Assembly: GCA_947471745.1 (NCBI GenBank) | Contig: CANJKZ010000262.1 | Location: 876,501 to 940,500 of the forward strand | Direction: 5' to 3' | Source: Closterium sp. Naga37s-1 | Taxonomy: Eukaryota; Streptophyta; Zygnematophyceae; Desmidiales; Closteriaceae | Length of the DNA: 64,000 bases | Shown: one piece after another, positions 45,972 through 60,000 of the stretch | Position numbering within the stretch: position 1 is the first letter of the stretch | Layout: every line of letters begins with the position of its first letter | Notes under the pieces: generated by a model | The model's input: only the letters and a program-made list of their open reading frames with translations | What the model was told of the DNA's origin: nothing | Databases searched by the model: none | Made by a program: the position numbers and the translations under genes

Positions 45972-46927
45972 CGTGGACACCACAACCACCACAGAGGCAT
46001 AAATATACACCACAATCGCATAAGGATTTTATTACACTCTGACGCCCACAGTCTGAGAACACAAGTGGGTCGACAATCAGTACCCACTCAAACGTTTACC
46101 GAATCCATCAATCAGCGCTGTAAAGGCGTCTTTCCTATCTCCACCCCTCACCAACCACAACTTACATAAACCAGCAGTGGGAATTCCCCATAAAAACGAG
46201 CTTTCACCATCCATCAACCTACTGCCGTATGTGAACCAGCAGACGACTTGCCTAAGAGCCAGAAAGAGGCGTACCGATGTCTCGTCAATGAGCGCGGTGG
46301 GGAGCCTTCACCATGTACCAATCTACTGCCATCTGTGAATCAATGTAGACATTGCCTGGGCGCAAGAAAGAGGCGTACCGAGGTCTCGTCTATGAGCTCT
46401 GTAGGAAGCTTCTTCTCTGTAGCGATCACCACGCCGTTGGTCGCTGCGACGATGGGATGCGGGAACGGAGGGATGAAATTGAGGGTTGAGCGAGCAAGGG
46501 GGTTGAGCAGGGAAGATCAAGTGACGAGTGGCCTTGCGTTACAATAAATCCTTTCAAGCCGACTCAGAAACGGCTCGTGAGGACGCCTGTAGCGAGTATG
46601 ACAGCGTTGGTGGCCTGACGCGGACGGAACAGCGCGCACCTTTGATGCCGAGCGACGTGGCACCGGCAGCTACGGCGTTAAGCGCATACTCGATCTGCAC
46701 CAGCTTCCCTGACGGACTGCGAAGGACGAGGAGATGGGGGAGGTGCACAAAAATTCGGTCAGGAACGGAACTGGCAGCGACCCGTTAAAAAACCTGGAAA
46801 ATGTAACTGCAAGTTCATGTCGACAGAATCGCAGTAGAGGAGGGAAGGACGGGAGTACGGAGGATGAGGTATGCGGAATTCTCCACCTGAAGGTGGTGAG
46901 GGAGAAGGAGTATTGACTATCGCCCAT
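43391..46927 (-). CDS. PSMA2: Proteasome subunit alpha type-2
   Basis: Structural subunit of the outer alpha ring of the 20S proteasome core, cytosol and nucleus. Exons: 46887-46927, 46640-46716, 46379-46443, 45871-45917, 45424-45499, 44863-44930, 44244-44399, 43901-43963, 43630-43695, 43391-43439. They sum to 708 nt, 235 residues, the usual family length, with matching phase at every junction. The N-terminus [20 protein letters not shown] is the alpha2 signature, including the alpha-subunit motif continuing QIEYAL. Later landmarks are [60 protein letters not shown] and [20 protein letters not shown]; it ends [14 protein letters not shown]. Introns hold a CA microsatellite, a 10-bp and a 15-bp repeat, and partial copies of exons 3, 6 and 7. 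It is divergent from the NAD(P)HX dehydratase gene. Confidence 0.97.
43968..44095. repeat. 15-bp tandem repeat in a PSMA2 intron, about 8 copies
   Basis: The unit is CCCCATACAACCATG with substitutions. It begins next to the acceptor of exon 43901-43963. Confidence 0.85.
44482..44566 (-). pseudogene. Duplicated fragment of PSMA2 exon 7
   Basis: The minus strand reads [20 protein letters not shown], then a stop (TAG where the true exon has TAC for Tyr), then QVDPSG. The true exon lies at 44244-44399. The copy keeps the acceptor region but has a stop, so its use would truncate the protein. Confidence 0.85.
44991..45196 (-). pseudogene. Two duplicated fragments of PSMA2 exon 6
   Basis: Fragments at 44991-45052 and 45161-45196 repeat the 5' part of exon 44863-44930, reading [19 protein letters not shown] and EGIPVSQL. 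Both keep the CAG acceptor just upstream. The first copy is preceded by a GCGCCTCAAAACTAG sequence that resembles half of the palindrome family. Neither has the original donor. Confidence 0.8.
45650..45831. repeat. 10-bp tandem repeat in a PSMA2 intron, about 18 copies
   Basis: The units are GGGTGCATGG and GGGCGCATGG with longer GCGGGCGCATGG forms in a repeating order. Open frames reading HGCMGAW or HAPMHPC are repeat artefacts. Confidence 0.95.
45920..45968. repeat. CA/TG microsatellite at a PSMA2 acceptor
   Basis: About 24 AC dinucleotides sit directly upstream, on the minus strand, of exon 45871-45917. The acceptor therefore uses a TG repeat in place of an ordinary pyrimidine tract (…GTGTGTCAG). 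Confidence 0.9.
46260..46306 (-). pseudogene. Duplicated 3' end of PSMA2 exon 3 with donor
   Basis: The minus strand reads [10 protein letters not shown] followed by GTACGCC, matching the end of exon 46379-46443 ([10 protein letters not shown]) and its donor. The 5' half of the exon is missing. Confidence 0.75.
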
Positions 46928-47625
46928 GACGTCGCCGGATCTGCGACGGCTCGATGCGACTTAGATGCGACTGAATTCGAATTCGTCGGAAGCGACGGAA
47001 TACGGTATCGCCTAAGTGACCGAGCGAAATCGACGATAGCACCGGCGCGCTGGATGTCTGTCGGACAACACACGGGCGTCACTTGGCGAGCCTATCACGC
47101 CGTCGATCTGAGGAATGAGAGCTGAATGTGGGACTACAGCTGTAGAGGAATGGGATTCTTCAGATACGGTAGCTGCTTCATGATGCAAGCTCCTGGCAAA
47201 AATGGTGTCACAGAGATGCTTGCTTTGTGTTTGACGAATTGGGTTGAGTGCAATGCCGTGCATTTTGAAGCGGTGACACGCTTCACCGTTCTGAACCGCT
47301 GGTGTTACACCTGTCCCTCGTGAGGTCTCAATGGACTCCCAGAATTTTGTACGAGTACGGCTACAGTTGCAGTGGACACAACCTGGTTGATTTAACTAAT
47401 CGAGCCTCCAATAACGGATCACTCTGAGAATTTCATGGAGTCATCAATAATGGAGCAAGCTAGGCGCCAATTAGGGATTTCTGCTTCCCCCTGTAGCAAC
47501 TGACTAGTCTCTGCTCTTACCTTTTCGCAGCCGCCGCTTCAGGAACTCCGCGTCAGCTGCGCCGTGTGTACCGCGCGCACTTAACTCTCAGAGTCGTTGT
47601 AAATATCACGAACGAGGTAGGCGGC
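46928..47625. promoter_or_regulatory. Shared upstream region of two divergent genes
   Basis: About 700 bp separates the start of PSMA2 (minus) from the first certain exon of NAXD (plus), so a bidirectional promoter is likely. An acceptor-like CTTTTCGCAG ends at 47,530 and the frame stays open from there into the NAXD exon, so a NAXD leader exon may lie in this interval. I cannot identify it. No repeats are seen. Confidence 0.5.
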
Positions 47626-50022
47626 ATGAAGTGGGCAAATCTCGAGCCGTTGATTTCCGCGATTCGCGCATTCGTCCCCGAGCTCGCGTCGGCGAAGCAC
47701 AAAGGCCAAGCGGGTAAGCCACTCGCATTCAGGTCGTGTTTCCCGCCTTGCAACCTCTAACATGCGGTTTCTATTGCTGATCCCGCCTAGCGGCATGGCC
47801 AGGCGGCCCCATAAGAAAACCATGCCGCTCCGCATTCTCTGCGTTTCCGCACCTCTCATTACAGGGAAGATCGCTGTGATTGGAGGGTGCCGCGAGTACA
47901 CGGGAGCTCCTTTCTTTGCCGCCTTTTCCGCGCTCAAGCTGGTGAGCGCCTCTCAAGCTGTGCTGTACATATTATGACCACACCTACAAATTAGGCACCA
48001 ACAGTGAGAGGCGCTCACCAGCTTGAGCGCCTCTAACGCTGCGAAACTGGTGGCCAACAGTAGGTGGGCGAGTCTCTAAAGCGGCTGGGCCAGTCTGTGT
48101 AGCACCTCTCACACCGTTGTTTCCGGCCAATGCTCCCGTTCCTGTTCCACTTTCCCTTATCCCATCTCTCAACATTGTCTCTATCGTCATTATTGCCTCC
48201 ATCCCCTTCTTATAATCACGCAGGGTGCAGACATCGCCCACGTGTTCTGCTCACGAGAGGCCGCACCAGTGATTAAAGCGTACAGCCCAGAGCTTATTGT
48301 GCATCCGGCACTCAGGGAATCTTATGATGTCAAGTGAGCAAATATTTCTGTTCCCCTTGTCCTACTGAATGAAGTTCTGCCTGTGTTCCCCTTGTCCTAC
48401 TGAATGAAGTTCTGCCTGTGTTCCCCTTGTCCTACTGAATGAAGTTCTGCCTGTGTTCCCCTTGTCCTACTGAATGAAGTTCTGCCTGTGTTCTCCTTGT
48501 CCTACTGAATGAAGTTCTGCCTGTGTTCCCCTTGTCCTACTGAATGATGTTCTGCCTGTGTGAAAATCTTGCAGGACAGCGCTCAGCGCTGCTATTTGTA
48601 GATGCCCGGAGATTTTTATCTTGCCTCATCCCTTGATTCCAGGCTCGACACACCAGGTCAGCGAAAAGAGATCGTCGACGCAGCTGTAAAGACGGTTTCT
48701 GATTGGCTGCCGCGGATGGACTGCGTTGTGATTGGGCCAGGCCTGGGCAGGGACTCGCTGCTGCAGGAATGTGTGGCTGACATCATGTCTGCCGCCCGGC
48801 AAGCGAGCATCCCCATGGTGATAGATGCGGTGAGTTGTACACATAACTTTGGCACACATCTATCCTCCACGTACCCAGTCACGCCACTGTTTTCAACGCC
48901 CTTTCTATCTCACACCACTTGCCTTATGATGCCCTTGCAGGACGGTCTGCACCTGGTGTCCAACCAGCCTCATCTCATCTCCGGCTACCCCCTCGCCATA
49001 CTCACACCCAACGTCAATGAGTTTGCTCGCCTCTCTCAGGTTGTTGCATCTCAGTGTGATTCCACAGCAGCTGCTGCAGCTGTTATTTCTGGGCCTTCCA
49101 ACCCTGGCAATTCGCTCGCCCAGCTCGCAGCAGAGTGAGTACTTGCCTGTAACACTAAGAAGCATTCCATTGCGATGTCCTGGTTAGTTGCAGCACCAGA
49201 TCTTTATCCTGACTGATTTGCCGTGCGTTTCATCCTCTCTACCCAACTGCAGCCTTGGAAATGTCACCATAGTGCAAAAAGGAGCAGCTGATGGCATTTC
49301 GGATGGAAATGCAGGTACTGAGCTGCTTTCTCGTGCGTTACCACTGCAACCCTTCGCACACCTCTCAAACTCGCTGTGTCCCTTTGCCATCCCACCAGTT
49401 TTCGAGTGCAGCCTATTTGGATCCCCCAGGAGATGTGGCGGGCAAGGGGATGTGCTTTCAGGAAGGTACGATGCAATCCCTTCCTTAGCGCTCTGATGCA
49501 ATTGATAACCGGTTCGCAAGTGCCGTGTTGCTGCACTGCTCATCACCTCATCACCTCTTGACATCTTTACATTGAATGTGCAAGTTTCCTGTTTCCAGCA
49601 TTGCAGTGTTTTTTGTCTGGGCTTGCAAGTGGCAGCAGCGGCTACAAGAACAACAGCAGCAGGGGGGTGTTCCATTTGACGATGAAATGCAGCAGCTGGT
49701 GGCAGAGCAGCTGTCGGACAATCCAGCAGTCCTGGCAGCGTTTGCCGGGTCGCTGGTGGTGAGGAGAGCGGCAGCAGATGCCTTTGCCAAGCACAAGCGC
49801 AGCATGACTACTACCAACATCATTGAATGCCTTGGCGACTGGTAAGGAATTACATCTTCGTAAGTTGTTCCATGAACTCATGATGCCGTGCTTTTTTCCC
49901 TCACTTACCTTACAAGTTACAATGTTTCTTGTATGTGTGGTGTCTTTAGTGTACTGTTCGCCCTCAACAGTTTTGAGGACCTTTTCCCTGTTGGTCCATG
50001 GGAGCCACAGCCAAACCTGTGA
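47626..50022 (+). CDS. NAXD: ATP-dependent NAD(P)H-hydrate dehydratase
   Basis: A metabolite-repair enzyme that dehydrates damaged NAD(P)HX back to NAD(P)H using ATP. Exons: 47626-47713, 47865-47941, 48224-48333, 48643-48829, 48941-49134, 49253-49314, 49399-49465, 49599-49841, 49971-50022. Total 1,080 nt, 359 residues, phase-consistent. Landmarks: [82 protein letters not shown] (176-186 or so), [10 protein letters not shown], and the ribokinase-superfamily anion-hole motif GGQGDVLSG with catalytic Asp257. The C-terminal part has an extra Gln-rich stretch near [13 protein letters not shown] start at the ATG at 47,626. The frame is open upstream to 47,497 without ATG, so an upstream exon with a targeting peptide is possible; plant forms are reported in plastids, mitochondria and cytosol. 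Convergent with the protease gene, 291 bp apart. Confidence 0.95.
47930..48030. repeat. 26-bp perfect inverted repeat across a splice donor
   Basis: Positions 47930-47955 are the exact reverse complement of 48005-48030, with a 49-base loop. The left arm covers the end of NAXD exon 2 and its donor (CTG|GTGAGC). In the transcript the donor would be inside a stable stem. Confidence 0.95.
48347..48563. repeat. 35-bp tandem repeat in a NAXD intron, 6 copies
   Basis: The unit begins TTCCCCTTGTCCTACTGAAT and ends GAAGTTCTGCCTGTG. Copies are nearly identical (one C/T and one A/T change). It starts directly after the donor region of exon 48224-48333. Confidence 0.95.
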
Positions 50023-50313
50023 TGGAAAATGTGGATGATCTGGGTCCAATCCGATTGTAAGCTCTGTTTCATCCAATCCGATTGTAGGCAATGTGAGAAT
50101 CAAATCTATATCATCAGGCTGTAAAACAAAGTGTACAAATGTTGTATGAATGCAGCTAGTATCAAAAGAAACATGTGACACATGCTATCTAAACCCTCAA
50201 CAGAGATCCCAAAGAATCATAATCATGTGTTTGGGTCACAAACGACGCCGGAGGGAGATAGCAATCCGAAGGACAGGTAGCTTCCTAGGAAAGCCTTGCC
50301 CTCAACAAGCCTT

Positions 50314-52234
<1,921 letters not shown>

Positions 52235-53756
52235 TGCAGAAACCGACACCCAAGAAACTACCGAGATCAAACTGAGGATGACAGACAACAGACAGAATAT
52301 CCCTTGTAAGTTCCTGTGTGACCCTGGACACACCACCTGCCCTCCTTCCTTCCCCTATTTTCCCAAACCAAGCTGTCTTGTTGATGTCCCCACCCTTGGG
52401 AACTGCAACGGTTGAGACCTTGAAGTTCGGGAGCTCGCGAGACTCAAGAGAATCGCAACTGACGACTTCTCTACGTTAGCGAGCTTCGCGCATGCGCGAA
52501 AATGTCGCTCCTGCTCTTATCACACACGGCTGTCATGTCAACCAGTCCCAGCCAGGTTCAGAGTCCAGAGTGAGGGGCAGATGTGGCATGGCTGACACAA
52601 CGCTACGTGTACAACAGCAAAAGTAAGCTCAGCCTGGTCCCCACTGACAACTTTTCGCAGTGGCTTTTCTCGCGATTGGAGGATAATGATGGAATCCACC
52701 AAGATATCGCCACGCAGCACTACTTTGAGATAGAGCCGTCGATTTTCGAAACCTCTTCGAGCAATCCGAAGGCGCCACTGTCAGGCGGGCAATCCAATGG
52801 CTTCGAATCGAATGGCTTGGATTGAATTCAATGATCAGTCAGTCAGAATTGAAATTGTGCGAGTTCGGTCCCAACCACACAGGACAATGCCTGAATCGTC
52901 TGAATCTAACTGGGCCGTAACAAACCCCTGTGGATGCCATCACTGAGCATCAACGGGCCTGCCATTTGGTACAAAGCCACACCACGTTTGTCTGGAGAAG
53001 CTCTGTGCGAGTTACAATGTGCTTCGCCGGTGTCGCCAGTCTGCGAAACTCTGGACGACAATCTCTCGTCATCAGAGATTCGCAGAAGAAGCCTGCTCAC
53101 CAAAGCACCAGTGCTATTTGCATCTGCAGGTAGCAGATTCAGTTGGAGCTTTCTAGATTAGCGCTAGAGGGGGCAACGACGGAAATTCGATTCAACAACT
53201 TGTTTCACGGCTACTACCATTGGGAGGGTTCTCCGGATAGCGAGGCCAGTTTGAAATTCGTGCAATTTCGGGGCCACGTTTCAAACTATCCCAGCAACGG
53301 CGTTGCGTCATATACCCTTCATATCGACAATCAATGCTCGCAGTCTTCGACGTTCGCCCCTCCTAATCACGTATGCTGGTTTCCGTTGAAGCAGCTAGGG
53401 GTTGACTTAGCCAATGATCGCCGTAGACATGTCGTCATCGGGCCGGAGAGGGGAGAGCGGAAGCAGGTAAAACGGATCAATCGCTTGAGATGCGGCAAAG
53501 AGGGGTATCGCTTAGTAGCAAGGACATGGGAGGTCACGAGCAGGAGAGGAGGCGGAGGAGGGGTAGTATGGAGAAAGAGTCATGAATGTCGTATCCGATG
53601 CTACCGTATGAGACTCGACGGACACATTTGTTCATTCTGCGTATGAGGGGCATCCGCGTTTGTTCATTTTGTGCTGTTACCTGCTTCCGCTCCCCCACCT
53701 TCCTCATTCCACGCAGCGGTAGCCTTACGTCTGAGCCTCGCTGATCTGGCTTCGGC
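52235..53756. other. Intergenic region between protease and small membrane protein genes
   Basis: The left part must hold the protease promoter and the right part the promoter of the gene at 53,757. An open frame at 53,143-53,646 (plus, 167 codons) has no recognisable domain, and I see no splice or start context to support it. No tandem repeats are visible. Confidence 0.5.
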
Positions 53757-54446
53757 ATGGCCGAGCCTGTGACACTGGGTCGGTTCTTTGGAGCGCTGGG
53801 CAAGACATGGGCGCTCATAGGCGCGCTCTACCTCTTTGACAAGTACTCGCCTCTTGGCTGGTGGACGTTCAAACCTCGCCCTAAGGTGACCTGGTTTTCA
53901 TTGCTTTGTCTGCACACACGTACCATCATTTGATTGATACATGCCATCACATATTCAACCTGGTACACCATTCCTTCTCATATGGTCACCTTCTCTCCGT
54001 CTTGCTAAGCCCCTTCCCCATCCCCCTCCTCCACCCCACATTCCCCCTCCACCCCACAACCCCCCGCCCTACAACCCCCCCTCGCTCTCCCTTTCCCCCT
54101 CCCGGTGCTTCCGTTCCTTCGTCCCTTACCGCCACTGAACCACTTGCAGGAGGAGAGGGCCATGGCGCACTTATACGAGAGGGGCCCCACGCCCTTCCCA
54201 GGGGACGCAGCAGCAGGCGATCCACACGCAGTGGACCGGTACTTTGAGCGCGGCGGCGTGGCAACCACCGTCGTGCCAGCACGGTTTCGCCAGTCCTCCT
54301 CTGCTGGGAGCTCTGGTGCGGACGTGGAGGGGCGGCGGGCGGCGGAGGAGCAGCGGGTGAAGCGGGAGGCGCTGAGGCTGTGGCTGCGCATGAGGAGGGA
54401 GGCAGAGAGGGAGCTCAAGGCACAGGGCTATGATCCGATGCAGTGA
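53757..54446 (+). CDS. Small two-exon membrane protein of unknown function, 141 aa
   Basis: Exons 53757-53885 and 54150-54446 join in phase 0 (AAG|GTGACC donor, CACTTGCAG acceptor) to give 141 residues. The N-terminus MAEPVTLGRFFGALGKTWAL continues IGALYLFDKYSPLGWWTFKP: one hydrophobic segment (about residues 9-27) and an aromatic, Pro-rich exit. The rest is hydrophilic (HLYERGPTPFPGDAA, then VDRYFERGG) and ends in a charged, Arg/Glu-rich helix, LWLRMRREAERELKAQGYDP. Size and layout recall small accessory subunits of organellar membrane complexes, but I do not recognise the family, so location and function are open. The intron contains a C-rich stretch. The gene is likely real because of start, clean splice sites and stop. 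Confidence 0.75.
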
Positions 54447-57079
54447 GGCTGTGAGGGGATGGGGGCGTAGCTTATGCGATGAGGAGAGCACTCATGGGGT
54501 CGGAAGAAGTGGTGGATTCATGATTTGGAGGAATAGTGGCTTGTGAGAGGTGTTGATGCTGTGGCTGTGTTGGGTTAGGAAGCAGACCAAAGGGGGTGAT
54601 AGCATTTTAGATTCGCATTGAAAGTCTTTTAGAATAGGGCGTGAACTCAGGATTCAGCTGAATCATTCCGTCCGTGCACAAGCCGCACCAGCATTCGTGC
54701 CTGGCTGAATCTCAAACCAGAAAAGTCATGGAATTATATCAAGCGATTGGATTGGTTGGTGCATCCTTCTACATCTCAAACTCTACTGTATCATCATCAC
54801 TCTGGTGGGTTGGTTGGGTGGGTGATGGGTTGGTTGGGGGTGGGCTGAGCAGTCGTCTTGAATTTTGTGGTTGATTGGGGGGCTGTTGGTTGATGGGTGG
54901 TGGTTTGAGTGTGTTGGGTGGTGGTGGAGTGGTTGAGATCAGGGCTAATTTATGGAGCGGGGGGTGGCTGGTACTCGCTTCAGGGTAAAACTCGCTAAAA
55001 GAATCGGGAACACTGAGGCGACAGTGTGCCTTATTCGTAAACCCTGGCACATCAGGGAAAATCAAGGTCCCAAAAAAATTACCCTACGGCATCAGTGTTA
55101 CACCCAAAAACCACCCTGATAATCAGGGTATCAGGGTGATTTACCCTGAAAAATTAGGGCCTGGTTGAGATGCGTCGGGATGAGCAATGGGCTGGACAGG
55201 AGGGAAGGGATAATTAGAGTAGTGGAGGCAGGACGGGGTGAAGAAGACAGGCTGAGATGGTGGAGAGAGGGTGGAACGGGATGGTATGGTAACTAGGGTG
55301 GAGAAAGGGCGCGACAATCAACAGCGAGCGTACGGTATGAGTGTATGATAACGGGTGCAGGCAGGTGCGTTCTGAAAAAATGCAAAACAAGAATGTATAT
55401 ATAAAAGAAGCCACCACCATAGGAGGAGTTAGGAAGATCTAGAGGTATTTCTTTGTCATGATTATGTAATATTTTGTCTTAAGAAAACTTAATTGGTCCT
55501 CGCTGTATATAATAATTGCATAAGGAAGCTCCACAGATTCCTCGGTTTCAGGGGACAAATCGAACGGCGCAGAATGGTTCAGAAAGCTGCCACACCACAG
55601 GTTTGGTCAGGATTCATGGAGGAAATGGATGGTGATTCGAGGGTGTCTGATGCCACGTCACGAGATCCCTTCGAGCATTCATTTGCTCGGGTCAGAACTA
55701 CATAGCTATATCAGTAACCACGAGCCACTAATCGTTCGCCACACCAGAAGGTATTGCAGCTTTCGCCAGTCTTCGCCACTAGGAATTTCACCCACAGCTT
55801 GTCTGGTCATCAAGCCTCACACAAATCAGAGCTACACAGAAGTCCTTCCCGCCTGCGAAGCAGGCAAGCGACCCAATTTCAATCACAACGGCTCTCTTAC
55901 ACGGCTAGGGTTTGGTGGCCTCATTGGCCAGCACCGACCGTTCGAATTCGAGCAACGCGGGGGCAGATGTCGAACTGGCGGAATGACGGATCCCCTGGTA
56001 GATTTACGAATCGACGGTCGAAAGTTGTAGGCTTTTCGTGTGCTCCTTCCGAACCTTGATTCCCGCTTCCGTCAACGGATCCTTTCTGGGGGATCTCCTG
56101 ATTCTCCTTGTCGGCGCAGCCGCTTGACGGCGATTGAGACACGTGACGGAGTGTAGCAAACGGAGGGTTGCAAATCCACCTGAACCGCACAATCACGTGA
56201 CACGTTGGAAGTTGGAGCTACGGTTGAGATTGAATCTAGCCCCAACCTCCTCAGAGATTATCATTTTAGAACCGTTAGATTCAGTCTTTGAGAAACCGTT
56301 GTCATTCCGGGTTGATAGTGAGCCTCAATCCGTGACCCATCGCCTGATTCTGGGCCGTTCTCAGCCATTTTCGACTCGATTTCTCTCCAACATGGCTCAT
56401 TCTGCTCATTTTGCTACCTGAGAGCATTCTCCTTCGTCTTGCTAGCGAAGCTCTTCCATTTTGTTTCTGGTAGCCGTAAGTCTCCGCTCACATCGAAATC
56501 GTTACTCATTTGACATTGGGATCTTCGCGAATCAGCAGCCAAATCGCCAAGCTGCACTCAGTTCGTTGTGCAGTTCCAGCATCCGAATTTCGGTGTGTAC
56601 TTCGTCGCTGATTCGTAATTTCTTGCAGATTTTAGCTTGTTCTTCACATGCGAGATTTAACTAACCAGATTGCGATATTTTTCGCATTGCAGGTATTTTC
56701 CACGTTCACAGACCACTTGAACTCGACTTCGACGCGCTTCAGCGATTTGTACATCTTCGCCAAGCTGCAGTGAAGTCGTCACGCAAAAGTCAGCGATTTC
56801 TGGTGAGCGTCTTTCCTTTCGCCGCTTTCAGTCCGTTACTCATCGTTTGTAGTAATATCCGTAGCCTATTCTCACCTCGTCTTCAACCAACTTATATTTA
56901 TTTTTTCTTGATATTGTGCAGTTCTGCTCACGCTGTCTCGCTAAGCAAACAATCGGCGGCCGCTTCTTATGTGATTAGGCGTCACCAGTTTGTGGTTTCG
57001 CGTTTTTTGGTGAGGTTTTCGTCGTCCGCGCATCGTCGCGATTCGTCGCATGGCGTAATCTTCATCCGCGAATCGTTGC
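54447..57079. other. 2.6-kb intergenic region
   Basis: No convincing gene. Open frames of 60-130 codons lack domains. Things seen: a TG-rich run at 54,800-54,950; a compact self-complementary stretch at 55,075-55,165 with ACCCTGATAATCAGGGT, possibly a small palindromic element; and a TATA-like TATATATAAAAG at about 55,397. From 56,200 on the sequence loses repeats and may be promoter or 5' UTR of the locus that follows; CACGTGAC at about 56,191 fits a G-box. Confidence 0.45.
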
Positions 57080-60000
57080 ATGGGGAAATGGCCGCGCATC
57101 AGCAGCATCAGCTCTCCCTCGGCCCTTCTTCAACCGCCAGCTAAGTGCCTTCTTCAACCCTCGCACTCCGTTGCTTTTTGTGCTCGCACCATGCATCACA
57201 CTCCCTCTTTCACTGCCCTCTGTCACACCCATGATACCTCCCTCCCCCAAGGTAACAGGTATGTTTTTTCTTGGTACAGCCTCAGATATTTATTTGAGTT
57301 TGGTTCAGCTGGTACGAGGTCTCTTGGGTGTGCCACTGCAGCAGTCCATTCCATTCATGCACGCATCATTCTTGCACTTTCTGCACTCGTCGCTCTCCCT
57401 TCACTCCACTCGTCTGCTTCTTTCCTCATTGCCCTCACCACGCCCGTGCTCCCCCTTCACTCCCCCGTTTTTTCCTCCTCCTCCTTCCTTCCTCTCGCTG
57501 TCCCGATCTGCCCTCTCTCGTACCAGCAGGCCGCTCACACTGGAGTGGCAGTGGCAGGGGACATAGAGTGCACAGGCAGCAGCTGCTCTCCTCCCAACCC
57601 ACCCACAGCTAAGTACCCTGCCTTCCTCTCTACTCCCAATCCTGCACTCTGTTGCTTTTCATGTCATGCTTGCACATTCATCACGCTCCCTTTTTCACTG
57701 CTCTCAGTGACGCCCATGAGACATCCCTGCCCCAAGGTAGCAGGTTCTTTTTTTTTGGTACAGCCTCAGGTATTCGTTTTAGTTTTGTTCAGCTGGTATG
57801 AGGTCTCTTGGGTTTGCCACTGCAGCAGTCCATTCCTGCACTTTCTGCACTCGTCACTCTCTCTTCACTCCACTCGTATTTGCTCCTTTCCTCATTCATC
57901 TCCCCACTCCTCTCCCCCCCCTTCACTTCCCCGTTTTCTCCCCCCTTTACTCCCTTCCTCTCTCTGTCCCGAACTTCCCCCTCTCACTCTTCCCAGCAGG
58001 TCGCTCACACGGGAGTGGCAATGGCGGGGGACATGGAGTGCACAGGCAGCAGCTGCTCTCCACCCAACCCACGCACAGCTAAGTACCCCACCCTTCCTCT
58101 GTTCTCCCACCGTCGCACTCTGTTGCTTTTCATGTCATGCTTGCACCATTCATCACACTCCCTTTGTCACTTCTCTTTGTCGCACCCATGAGACCTCCCT
58201 CCCCCAAGGTAGCAGGTATATGTTCTTTTGGTACAGCCTCAGGCATTATTTTTAGTTTGGTTAAGCTGGTACGAGGTCTCTTGGGTGTGCCACTGCAGCA
58301 GTCCTTTCATGCACGCATCATTCTTGCACTTGCTGCACTCTTCGCTCTCACTTCACTCCTCTCATCCTTGCTTCTTTCCTCACTTCTCTCCCAACTCCCC
58401 TGTTCTTCATTCACTCGCCCGTTTTCTCCCCTCCCTCCTCCCTTCCTCTCTGTCCCGATCTGCCCCCTCTCGTCCCAGCAGGTCGCTCACACGGGAGTGG
58501 CAGTGGCAGGGGGGACATGGAGTGCACAGACAGCAGCTGCTCTCCACCCAACCCACCCACAGCTAAGTACCCCGTCCTTCCTCTCTTCTCCCAACCCTCG
58601 CACTCTGTTGCTTTTTGTGTGCTGCCTGTCCCACCCAAGAGACCTGAGCCTCCCTTCAAGCTTGAGCCTCTGGTCATGCCACAACTTCAAGCCACAGACC
58701 CCTTTTTTTTCTGGTAAACCACCCCTGGTACAGAAGGTATTCTTTCAGGTTAAGCCTCCCTCGGTATAAAGCCCTTTTGGGTCTGTGGCTTGTAGCTGAG
58801 ACTGCACCAGTGGCCCCCTTTTCTGCTGTCACCTGCCACCCCACCCCACCCCACCCCACCCCACCCATGCTGAGCTGTTTACTCACTTCTCTTCAGTTCT
58901 CTCCTTGCCGGTTTAGGGGAGGGGGGTTGGGGTCAACACCGCCACTCCCGCGCACCCCTCCCCTTGTGGCCATGCAGGTGGCAGTGGCGGGAGGGGAGGG
59001 GGGCAGCACTCCACTCGGCTGGGATAGGATGGGAGAGTATCGGGATTGGGTCGTCTGGAACAAGGTGAGCCTCTTTCCCTCTTGCACTCATGCTGCTGCT
59101 TGGTCTTCTCCCCATGCTATCTTCCCTTTCTTGCTTCCTCCCTGCCTTCGCGCTTGTGCTTGCTCTTCTTCCCATTCTCACTGCTGTCCCTTGTTCCCTG
59201 TCTGCCCACCTCTCCCCTTCCTCTCAGCGTTCTGCCAGCGCCCAGTGCATTGAAGGCTGTAGCAGGGCGACAAGGGGGAGCTGGAGGGCAGCACAAGGGG
59301 GACATGGAGTGCACAGGCAGCAGCTGCTCTCCACTCAACTCACCCACAGCTAAGTACCCCGGCCTTCCTCTCTTCTCCCATCCGCACTCAGTTGCTTTTC
59401 GTGTGCTACCTACTATCCCACCCAAGAGTCCTGAGCCTCCCTTGAAGCTTGAGCCTCTGGTCATGTCACAACTTCAAGCCACAGACTCTTTTTTTCTGGT
59501 AATTCACCCCTGGTACAGAAGGTATCCTTTCAGGTTAAGCCTCCCTTGGTATAGAGCCCTTTGGGGTCTGTGGCTTGTAGCTGAGACTGCACCAGTTGCC
59601 CCATTTTCTGCTGTCACCTGCCACCCCACTCCACCCCACCCCACCCATGCTGAGCTGCTTACTCACTTGTCTTCAGTTCTCTCCTTGCCGGTTTAGGGGA
59701 GGGGCGTGGGGGTCAACACCGCCACTCCTCCGCACCCCTCCCCTTGTGGCCATGCAGGTGGCAGTGGTGGGGGGGAGGGGGCAGCACTCCACTCGGCTGG
59801 GATGGGATGGGAGAGTAGAGTATCGGGATTGGGTCGTCTGGAACAAGGTGAGCCTCTTTCCCCTCTTGCACTCCTGCTGCTGCCTGGTCTTCTCCTCATG
59901 CTCACTTCCTTTTCTTGCTTCCTCCCTGCCTTCACGCTTGTGCTTGCTCTTCTTCCCATTCTCACTGCTGTCCCCTGTTCCCTGTCTGCCTGCCTCTCTC

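Noticed and set aside
45608..46062. Minus-strand frames reading HAPMHPC repeats
   Set aside because: Product of the 10-bp intronic repeat; the real PSMA2 exons in this interval are 45424-45499 and 45871-45917.
49823..50038. Acceptor at about 49,950 for the last NAXD exon
   Set aside because: It would give CTVRPQQF then stop; the acceptor at 49,970 gives [16 protein letters not shown], which continues the dehydratase C-terminus better.
53143..53646. 167-codon plus-strand open frame
   Set aside because: No recognisable domain, no splice or promoter context, composition not distinct from the flanks.
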